Assembly: GCA_900541575.1 (NCBI GenBank)
Contig: UQKO01000021.1
Coordinates: 1-37,020, forward strand
From: an uncultured Prevotella sp.
Lineage (GTDB): Bacteria; Bacteroidota; Bacteroidia; Bacteroidales; Bacteroidaceae
Direction of reading: 5' to 3'
DNA: 37,020 nucleotides
The position numbers and the translations under genes are program-made. This document shows positions 31,675-37,020 of this stretch, in pieces (within the stretch, counting starts at the first letter, position 1; each line of letters starts with the position of its first letter). The notes beneath the pieces are model-generated. The model had not been told where the DNA came from and searched no databases. It worked only from the letters and a program-made list of their open reading frames with translations.

Positions 31675-32430
31675 CTATATCATCAGTAGCGCGGCTATCA
31701 CGTTATTGATGATGTGGGCTGTGAGGCAGAGTTTGAGATTGCCCGTGCGGAGATAGAGCCATCCAAGGAGAAATCCAATGATGAGAGCGGGGATGCCTTG
31801 GGCTAAATTGCCGTGGATGAGGGCGAAAGCTAGGGCGGCAATGAGAGCCGAAGCCCATCCAGGAAGGCCATAGCGATAGAGACCGCGGACAATGCCCTTG
31901 CGAAACGTCAGTTCTTCAGCCCAGGGACCTATAATGCAGAGCAATACGAGGCACAAGGGATTGGAGAGCATTCCTTTGAAGAGAGATTCTTCCGCGGAAT
32001 CGTCAATGCCCAAGTAGGGGAGAATTTCTCCAATAAGAAGGGCTACGCCAATCGTGACGAGCACATAAATTGTGTCGCGTTTCCACGAGATGGGGTGTTC
32101 CGGCAGGTGACGCTTAATGGTGGGGAAGAGGTAGGCGCCCTTGAGCGATGGGTCGGCAGAGTTTGCAGCCTCGGTGGATGCGTCTTGTGAGATATTGGCG
32201 CGTATGAGGCGGCGGTAAATAGTCTCCGTGTGGTAGTAGTACCAAAGGCCGGTACCGATAATGGTTTCGCCTATAAGCAAGCAGAGCCCCATGGTGGAGG
32301 GTTGTGTGTTGAGGCCTTCGAGCGGCAGTCCCGATCCTAGTTTGTCGAGATTAGAAAAGAGCAGGGCTGCTAGTGACGACACTACCTGTACCACTGCGAA
32401 AAGCAGGAAGATTACAATAGATTGGCTCAT
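31675..32430 (-). CDS. CPBP-family intramembrane metalloprotease
   Basis: This 251-residue protein has several membrane helices (about 5-25, 47-66, 120-140, 156-170, 190-206 and 213-228). The conserved CPBP motifs are all present: Glu172-Glu173 and Arg177 in AEELTFRKG, His206 in FALIHG, and His239 with Asn243 in LTAHIINN. These form the buried metal site of Rce1-like proteases. In bacteria such proteins are linked to peptide processing or bacteriocin immunity, but no precursor gene is seen here, so the substrate is unknown. A hydrophilic loop at 75-118 is unusually long. It lies between ribF and the tRNA-dihydrouridine synthase gene on the same strand. Confidence 0.88.
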   Translation of the reverse strand: MSQSIVIFLLFAVVQVVSSLAALLFSNLDKLGSGLPLEGLNTQPSTMGLCLLIGETIIGTGLWYYYHTETIYRRLIRANISQDASTEAANSADPSLKGAYLFPTIKRHLPEHPISWKRDTIYVLVTIGVALLIGEILPYLGIDDSAEESLFKGMLSNPLCLVLLCIIGPWAEELTFRKGIVRGLYRYGLPGWASALIAALAFALIHGNLAQGIPALIIGFLLGWLYLRTGNLKLCLTAHIINNVIAALLMI

Positions 32431-32488
32431 CTTGTATTCAAACTATTTTTGAAAGGTTGACTCGTCTTGTCGAGCATTTTCTTGCTGT

Positions 32489-32517
32489 GGGGGAAAAGAT
32501 GGGGTGGGGGAGAGGGG
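32489..32517 (+). other. G-quadruplex-type motif
   Basis: Four G-runs occur: GGGGG (32489-32493), GGGG (32501-32504), GGGGG (32506-32510) and GGGG (32514-32517), with loops of 7, 1 and 3 bases. The G-rich strand is the coding-opposite strand, immediately downstream of ribF and upstream of the CPBP protease gene. Confidence 0.75.
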
Positions 32518-32520
32518 CTG

Positions 32521-33480
32521 CTACTCACTCTGATCAAGCATCTCCCTCACGGTGTCGGCATCTTCGGAGAGTTGCTTCTGCAGGTCTTCGATGGAGGCGA
32601 AACGGTGCTCGTCGCGCACGCGGCGGTAGAAGCTGAGGGTCATGTGTTCGTGGTAGAGCGAGGCTCCATCAAAGTCGAGCAAATGGGCTTCGATGGTCTG
32701 GTCGTTTCCATTGTCGAGGGTGGGGCGCCAACCGATGTTGAGCATGGCCTTGTAGGTGAATCCGCCCACCGTAGCGCGCACGGCGTAGACGCCTCGGCCA
32801 GGGATGATCTGCTCTGCGCACGAGGGCTGGAGGTTGGCTGTGGGGTAGCCCATGAGGGTGCCTTTATGGTGACCCTCAACGATGGTGCCTTCGATGGTGT
32901 AAGGGCGACCCAGGCAGGCGCGGGCCATCTCGACGTTGCCTCCTGTGAGAAATCGGCGGGTGGCGGAAGAGCTGATGCGCAGGTCGCCATCGAGGGTGAA
33001 AGGCTGCTGGCGAATCACTTCGATGCCGAGTTCGCGTCCGTAGCGCACGTAGTCGCGATAGGTGGCTGAGAGGTCAGATCCGAAGTGGTGGTCGTAGCCC
33101 ACGAGGAGGCATTTTACGTGGAGTTCCTTGCGTAGGATGAGATCCATAAACTCGCGCGAGGTGAGAGTGGACATGTTGTGGTCGAAATGGAGCATGGCAG
33201 CGCCATAGAGACCTGTTTCTGAGAGGAGTTGGAGCTTTTGCTCGTTGGTGGTGAGGAGTTCGGGCCAATAGCGAGCTGGCGCAAGGGCGAGGCGTGGATG
33301 TTCCTCAAAGGTAATTACCACGGGCAACAGATTGCGCCGTTGAGCCTCGGCTTTCACCTGGTCTATCAGGTAACGGTGGCCGCGATGTACGCCGTCGAAG
33401 AAGCCGATGGCGGCACACAATCCCTGTGTCTGTGAGGACTCAGGGCTGTGGCGAAACTGATGGAAGGTGTAGTTTGCCAT
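32521..33480 (-). CDS. ribF: Bifunctional riboflavin kinase/FAD synthetase
   Basis: This encodes 319 residues from the ATG at 33480 (MANYTFH). Three further codons upstream are possible. The N-terminal nucleotidyltransferase domain has AAIGFFDGVHRGHRYLI with the HxGH-type motif, then CLLVGYDHHFG and ISSSATRRFLTGGN. The C-terminal riboflavin kinase domain has GTLMGYPTANL and GVYAVRATVG. It makes FMN and then FAD. The start codon lies inside the 3' end of the HAD phosphatase gene (41-base overlap), which suggests coupled translation. A link to the HAD protein, for example as a flavin-phosphate phosphatase, is speculation from the overlap only. Confidence 0.95.
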   Translation of the reverse strand: MANYTFHQFRHSPESSQTQGLCAAIGFFDGVHRGHRYLIDQVKAEAQRRNLLPVVITFEEHPRLALAPARYWPELLTTNEQKLQLLSETGLYGAAMLHFDHNMSTLTSREFMDLILRKELHVKCLLVGYDHHFGSDLSATYRDYVRYGRELGIEVIRQQPFTLDGDLRISSSATRRFLTGGNVEMARACLGRPYTIEGTIVEGHHKGTLMGYPTANLQPSCAEQIIPGRGVYAVRATVGGFTYKAMLNIGWRPTLDNGNDQTIEAHLLDFDGASLYHEHMTLSFYRRVRDEHRFASIEDLQKQLSEDADTVREMLDQSE

Positions 33481-34117
33481 AATCGTCAAAATATTTAAAC
33501 CATTCGCTTCCAGCGGGGGCTAAGAGTGCTTGCAGTCCGCACTGTCGTGCTGCTTGGCAGTTGACCTCGCTGTCGTCGAAGAAGAGTATGTCGTGGGGAT
33601 TGTCTGTGCCCATGCCTTCTATGACGCGGCGGAATATCTCGGGAGCGGGCTTCTCGATGCCCATCTCGCAGGATAGGAACACATGGTCGAAGAAGTCGTC
33701 TACTTCGAGTCCGTGATAGTGAAAGAAGCGGTCTTGAGCCATGTGCCAATGAATCGCATTGGTGTTGCTCAGAAGGTTGATGGAATAGTGTTGTTTAATG
33801 CGAAGGAGCATTTCGAGACGTTCGGCGGGAACGCCTTTGTGGAGGAAACTCTCCCATGCCTGTATAATGGCTTCGTCGGTTGCGTGGGCAGCTTGGCTAA
33901 GGTGGCGCAGGGCGGTGCAGAAGTCGTGGATGCTTATGCGTCCTTGTTCGAGCTGGCTAAAGATGCCGCTCTGCTTGAATGTGCCGAGATAGGGGCGGAT
34001 GTCTATGCCCAATTGATCGAACGAGCGGAGCACTTGTTCGCGGTCGAGGTCTACGATGACTCCGCCAAAGTCGAAAAGCAAGAGGGGAGCGTTGGGACTG
34101 GATGGGTGGATAGGCAT
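33440..34117 (-). CDS. HAD-family phosphatase (HAD-IA)
   Basis: This encodes 225 residues from the ATG at 34117 (MPIHPSSPN). The open frame reaches back 17 codons, but that part is repeat-derived DNA. HAD motifs are complete: nucleophile Asp16 in LLLFDFGGVIVDLD, the motif II Thr in LLSNTNAIHW, the Lys in GIEKPAPEIF, and the acidic pair in ILFFDDSEVN. The GGV/DLD context and the alpha-helical cap between motifs I and II resemble the YihX-like sugar-phosphate phosphatases. The substrate cannot be read from sequence. Its 3' end overlaps the start of ribF by 41 bases. Confidence 0.88.
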   Translation of the reverse strand: MPIHPSSPNAPLLLFDFGGVIVDLDREQVLRSFDQLGIDIRPYLGTFKQSGIFSQLEQGRISIHDFCTALRHLSQAAHATDEAIIQAWESFLHKGVPAERLEMLLRIKQHYSINLLSNTNAIHWHMAQDRFFHYHGLEVDDFFDHVFLSCEMGIEKPAPEIFRRVIEGMGTDNPHDILFFDDSEVNCQAARQCGLQALLAPAGSEWFKYFDDYGKLHLPSVSPQP

Positions 34118-34122
34118 AGCTA

Positions 34123-34227
34123 GATGGAGAGAATTTTTATAGGCAGTGGGGGCTTCAAGCAACTTCAAGCAACTGCTGCAAGCTGATCTGCCCTTGTTGG
34201 ATGGAGAATTTTATAGGCAGTGGGGGC
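34123..34227. repeat. Direct repeat made of family A left termini
   Basis: GATGGAGA plus the TATAGGCAGTGGGGGC foot occurs at 34123-34153 and again at 34200-34227. The first copy lacks the hairpin arm and is followed by a tandem TTCAAGCAAC duplication (34154-34163 and 34164-34173). This looks like a remnant end or a local duplication next to family A copy 2. Confidence 0.75.
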
Positions 34228-34361
34228 GAACCGTCTCGGTTCGGTTTGTCGTGCGAGGCTCGATGCCGAAGCGGAGCAAAACTTTTTGTTTCTTATGGCA
34301 ACTTGGGCGTCGACCCCTTCGCTGCCATGCCGAACCGAGACGATTCGCCCCCACTGCCTAT
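34213..34361. repeat. Family A palindromic element, copy 2 (BIME/MITE-like)
   Basis: The 32-bp terminal inverted repeats (34213-34244 and 34330-34361) have one mismatch (G-T). The inner hairpin is CGAACCG-TCT-CGGTTCG. Compared with copy 1 the central CCC/GGG pair is CTC/GAG, so both arms changed together. The outer flank AGTCTACTCATAGGCAG (right side, reverse complement) matches the left flank of copy 1. It is intergenic between the U32-family gene and the HAD phosphatase gene. Confidence 0.92.
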
Positions 34362-34392
34362 GAGTAGACTTATAATCTGTAATACTTAATAC

Positions 34393-35637
34393 TTAAAGCT
34401 TGTTGCTTGAGACTATCTTATATAGTTTGTCACTCGGTCTCACTTTTTCGCTCACGGGAATGGCCACGCGCATGCCTTTGCGGGCTACGCTGACGGGACC
34501 ATTGTCTCCATGAATGTCGGTGGCGGTGAGGTAGAGGGCTCCCGTGGTGGGGCCGATGATGAGGAGTTTGTCGCCACGCTGAAATTCGCCTGCTTCGATG
34601 AGAAACTCACCCACACCGAGTTTGGAGAAGTATTTCTGTCCCTTGCCGATATACTGCTTCTTCTCTGTGGCAGCCGAACCATATACGTCGCTCCACTCTC
34701 CCAAACGTTGGCCAAGGTAGTAGCCATCCCAAAATCCACGGTTAAACACGGTCTTGAGACGCTCGTCCCATGCAGCGACCTTCTCCTTAGAGAATGTGCC
34801 ATCCTCTACGGCAGCAATAGCCTCTTTGTAACACTGCACCACGGTGTAGACGTACTCTGCGCTGCGAGCTCTTCCTTCAATCTTAAACACGCGCACACCA
34901 GCTTTCATCATGCGGTCAATAAAACCTATCGTTTTGAGGTCTTTGGGGCTCATGATGTACTTATTGTCAACGTCGAGCTCGATGCCCGTCTCGCGATCTT
35001 TCACCGTGTAGCTGCGGCGGCACACTTGCATGCACTGTCCGCGATTGGCGGAGCGTCCTAGATTGTCAAGCGAGAGATAGCACTTGCCGCTTACGGCCAT
35101 GCAGAGGGCACCGTGGCAGAACATTTCGATACGTATGGGCTGTCCTGATGGACCGCAGATGTGGTCGCGTTCTATCACCTCGTGGATGTGAGCCACTTGG
35201 TCCATATTGAGTTCGCGTGCCAATACGGCTACGTCGGCAAACTGGGCATAGAATCGCAGAGCCTCGGCATTGGAGATATTGAGTTGTGTGGAGAGATGTA
35301 CCTCTTGTCCTATGCGGTTGCAATAGGTCATTACGGCCACGTCACTAGCAATGACGGCAGAAATGCCCGCCTCGTGGGCGGCCTCGCAGATGCGGTGCAT
35401 GAGGTCTATGTCCTCATCGTAGATGATAGTGTTGACGGTGAGGTAGCTCTTCACCCCTTGTTCAGCGCATTGGCGGGCAATGTCGTGAAGGTCGGCAATG
35501 GTGAAGTGGCTAGCGCTATGGGCACGCATGTTGAGGGCTTCAATACCAAAGTATATGGAGTCGGCTCCTGCCTTGAGGGCTGCAGCGAGCGATTCGCGCG
35601 AACCTACAGGAGCCATGATTTCGTAAGAAGAAAGCAT
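34393..35637 (-). CDS. Peptidase U32 family protein (TrhP/YegQ-like)
   Basis: This encodes 414 residues from the ATG at 35637 (MLSSYEIMAPVGS). Thirteen upstream codons are unlikely because the family begins near ELLAPAG. The U32 signature IEMFCHGALCMAVSGKCYLS is present with its clustered cysteines, followed by GQCMQVCRR. These cysteines may bind an iron-sulfur cluster. Other landmarks are GADSIYFG, YLTVNTI and LSTQLNISN. Proteins of this branch (E. coli YegQ/TrhP, Bacillus TrhP) take part in 5-hydroxyuridine formation in tRNA and are probably not peptidases. The exact activity here is inferred from the family. It lies 55 bases downstream of argB. Confidence 0.9.
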   Translation of the reverse strand: MLSSYEIMAPVGSRESLAAALKAGADSIYFGIEALNMRAHSASHFTIADLHDIARQCAEQGVKSYLTVNTIIYDEDIDLMHRICEAAHEAGISAVIASDVAVMTYCNRIGQEVHLSTQLNISNAEALRFYAQFADVAVLARELNMDQVAHIHEVIERDHICGPSGQPIRIEMFCHGALCMAVSGKCYLSLDNLGRSANRGQCMQVCRRSYTVKDRETGIELDVDNKYIMSPKDLKTIGFIDRMMKAGVRVFKIEGRARSAEYVYTVVQCYKEAIAAVEDGTFSKEKVAAWDERLKTVFNRGFWDGYYLGQRLGEWSDVYGSAATEKKQYIGKGQKYFSKLGVGEFLIEAGEFQRGDKLLIIGPTTGALYLTATDIHGDNGPVSVARKGMRVAIPVSEKVRPSDKLYKIVSSNKL

Positions 35638-35692
35638 GTGTATTGAGAGATGTGTTAAAGTAAAGGGTGGTGTCAAGAAAGGAAGAGAAGGC

Positions 35693-36472
35693 TTATTCTA
35701 TCCTTGTGCCTTCCGCCTCACAGCCTATCTTGTCGGCTCGCGTAATCACTACGCATTTCACGCCTGCCTCTACAGCGGCAAGGGAATTTTCTATCTTTGG
35801 GAGCATGCCTCCCGAGATAGTTCCGTCGGCCTTGAGTTGTTCAAAGGTGGGGCGTGTGATGAGGGGAATGACGCTATCTTCACGCTCGGGGTCGGTCAGT
35901 ACACCAGCGTGTTCAAAACAGTAGACGAGTGTCACCTCCATACCCTCGTTGGCCAAAGCCTTGGCCGTTTCTGAGGCAATGGTGTCGGCATTCGTGTTGA
36001 GCAGAGAGCCTTTGCCATCATGAGTGAGGGGAGCCATTACGGGGGTAATTCCCGAGGCAAGCAATGAGGTGAGTCTGTGACCATCTACGCGGTCGACATC
36101 GCCCACGAATCCATAGTCTACTCCTTCTTTGAGTGGTCGGCGGTGAGAGCGAATTACGTTTATGTCGGCACCAGTGAGGCCGAGAGCGTTCACACCATGA
36201 GCTTGGAGTTGAGCCACGAGGCTTTTGTTGACCAGTCCGCCATAGACCATAGTGACCACTCTGAGCATCTCAGCATCAGTGATGCGTCGGCCGTTGACCA
36301 TCTGTGTCTGTATGCCCAGTTGGGTGGCTACGTCAGTGGCAGTGCGTCCGCCGCCGTGAACTAATACCTTTTCGCCCTCGAGCGTAGAGAAGTCCTGCAG
36401 CAGGCGACTTAACGATTCGGGCGTCTCAACAATCTTGCCGCCCACCTTTACGATAGTGACTTTACGTTTCAT
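35693..36472 (-). CDS. argB: Acetylglutamate kinase
   Basis: This encodes 259 residues from the ATG at 36472 (MKRKVTIVKVGGK). Eleven further in-frame codons upstream overlap the promoter box and are not protein-like. The enzyme phosphorylates N-acetylglutamate (or N-succinylglutamate in some Bacteroidetes) in arginine synthesis. Motifs include VKVGGKIVE with the phosphate-binding glycines, VLVHGGGRTAT, NGRRITDAEMLRVVTMV, and INTNADTIAS-like sequence (LLNTNADTIASETA) for nucleotide and substrate contacts. It lacks the N-terminal helix of arginine-inhibited kinases. A TATCTTTG box lies only five bases upstream of the ATG, which suggests a leaderless transcript. Confidence 0.94.
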   Translation of the reverse strand: MKRKVTIVKVGGKIVETPESLSRLLQDFSTLEGEKVLVHGGGRTATDVATQLGIQTQMVNGRRITDAEMLRVVTMVYGGLVNKSLVAQLQAHGVNALGLTGADINVIRSHRRPLKEGVDYGFVGDVDRVDGHRLTSLLASGITPVMAPLTHDGKGSLLNTNADTIASETAKALANEGMEVTLVYCFEHAGVLTDPEREDSVIPLITRPTFEQLKADGTISGGMLPKIENSLAAVEAGVKCVVITRADKIGCEAEGTRIE

Positions 36473-36476
36473 GTTG

Positions 36477-36506
36477 CAAAGATAACTTATATTTTTCTTA
36501 CCCAAT
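36477..36506 (-). promoter_or_regulatory. Promoter of argB, implying a leaderless mRNA
   Basis: The minus-strand -7 box TATCTTTG is at 36477-36484 and an ATTG at 36503-36506 could serve as the -33 box, 18 bases away. The G of the -7 box is five bases from the A of the argB ATG, so transcription should start at or within a base or two of the start codon. Confidence 0.55.
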
Positions 36507-36536
36507 CACTTGCTGACGAATTTCTTGGTGGTCAGG

Positions 36537-36605
36537 TTAATAAGTCGACGGGTTTGGATTTTTACCCGTTAACTTGTCAACTAATTTTTCCAATGCGTTA
36601 CCCAT
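36537..36605 (-). CDS. Possible 22-residue peptide overlapping the upstream small frame
   Basis: The frame starts with ATG at 36605, eight bases inside the end of the preceding small frame (ATGGGTAA overlap), and ends with TAA. The peptide is charged (ALEKLVDKLTGKN). I do not recognise it. The overlap suggests either coupled tiny genes or one frameshifted remnant of a longer gene. Confidence 0.2.
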   Translation of the reverse strand: MGNALEKLVDKLTGKNPNPSTY

Positions 36606-36681
36606 CCACAATCTTTGCCTTCTCCTCAAAAAGGCGGCGAAGGATGTCGGTGTCGGACCTCCGTTTATCTGATTTAGTCAT
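36598..36681 (-). CDS. Possible 27-residue basic peptide
   Basis: The frame reads MTKSDKRRSDTDILRRLF and ends KIVDG; it is helical-looking and strongly charged. An inverted repeat lies 11 bases upstream of its ATG, and a TACCTTTG box is about 270 bases upstream. No family is recognised, and chance is a serious alternative. Confidence 0.2.
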   Translation of the reverse strand: MTKSDKRRSDTDILRRLFEEKAKIVDG

Positions 36682-36950
36682 AATATAGCCAATTATTAGT
36701 TGCTTTATTTACTCTATAAAGTTACTAATAATCATCGACTTGTGCAAGTATTCAGAGAACTATTTAGACCTTTAGGCTGTATTCTTTTATAGCTTTAAGA
36801 GCTACGAATAATCAGCACTTTTTGGTCTCGCTTTTGATGCCAATTTTGAACACCCTAGCCTTCAGCCCGTTCAAGTTGAAACTTGAGTTAAAGAGTTAAT
36901 AAAAAGTGATTGAACTACTCTCAGCGGAAGTATTTCCCTGATTACGAATG

Positions 36951-36958
36951 CAAAGGTA
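36951..36958 (-). promoter_or_regulatory. Candidate -7 promoter box at the right edge
   Basis: Minus-strand TACCTTTG, preceded in the same orientation by AT-poor purine/pyrimidine-rich DNA. Its target is unclear: it could drive the tiny frames at 36537-36681 with a long leader, or be spurious. Confidence 0.35.
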
Positions 36959-37020
36959 GGAAGGAAAGAAAGGGGGAAAGATACATGTTGGTTGAAGAAG
37001 TTTGAAGATGATAATAGACC

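Larger units (their letters stand above)
36507..37020. other. 514-bp right-edge region without a confident gene
   Basis: It contains two tiny overlapping minus-strand frames (36537-36681), an inverted repeat (36692-36708 with 36716-36732, two mismatches in 17) just upstream of them, and a TACCTTTG box (36951-36958, minus). The rest is AT-rich with no recognisable feature. The window ends before any right-hand gene. Confidence 0.5.

Noticed and set aside
32467..33069. Open frame (200 codons) antisense to ribF
   Set aside because: It overlaps a fully recognisable RibF and the G-rich motif. Its sequence has no family features.

Overview
The window looks like a chromosomal segment of a Bacteroidales bacterium, most likely of the Prevotella group. 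The protein types support this: WG-repeat lipo/secreted protein, TGS-domain nucleoside kinase, a non-phosphorylated N-acylglucosamine 2-epimerase, a WbqC-family protein, paired signal peptidases and an LDH-type malate dehydrogenase. So do repeated promoter boxes of the Bacteroidetes -7 type (TAnnTTTG), which lie about 25-35 bases upstream of many starts in place of a visible Shine-Dalgarno site. I cannot name the species. Most of the window is ordinary housekeeping sequence. The unusual signal is in the intergenic DNA and in a few degenerate or fused genes.

Layout: (1) 70-2355, minus strand: a secreted WG-repeat protein followed by a small secreted protein that looks cut short. (2) 2822-7627, minus: a copper operon of TonB-dependent receptor, CopA-type P1B ATPase and small exported HMA-domain protein, closed by a strong terminator. 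(3) 7848-9518, plus: nucleoside kinase with TGS domain. (4) 9519-10226: gene-free, with a seven-copy 22-bp tandem array and an inverted repeat carrying a promoter box. (5) 10227-14053, plus: sialic acid module of N-acetylneuraminate lyase and a periplasmic mutarotase (Kelch propeller) fused to a sodium/solute symporter. The two are separated by a palindromic mobile-looking element. (6) 14380-16648, minus: malate dehydrogenase and mannose-1-phosphate guanylyltransferase. (7) 16824-22047, minus: sbcD-sbcC nuclease pair. (8) 22371-23827, plus: tRNA-Arg(CCG), then the N-acylglucosamine 2-epimerase that completes the sialic acid route (Neu5Ac to ManNAc to GlcNAc). (9) 23967-36472, all minus: tyrS; a long gene-free stretch; tatD-like (short), wbqC-like, degenerate signal peptidase, lepB and dapB; dusB, CPBP protease, ribF and HAD phosphatase; U32 peptidase-family protein; argB. 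(10) 36506-37020: no confident gene, two tiny overlapping reading frames at most.

Several families of short dispersed repeats are present. Family A (11173-11321 and 34213-34361) and family B (14111-14240) are about 130-150 bp, with long terminal inverted repeats. Each terminus itself folds into a 7-bp hairpin next to a GGGGG foot. This resembles paired REP (BIME) elements, and base changes between the A copies are compensatory. Other families are the 22-bp array with its solo relative at 25582, an AT-rich hairpin family (10038 and 27205) and a GGTGGTTCTATAA motif seen three times. I saw no prophage, complete insertion sequence, CRISPR array or recognisable defence system.
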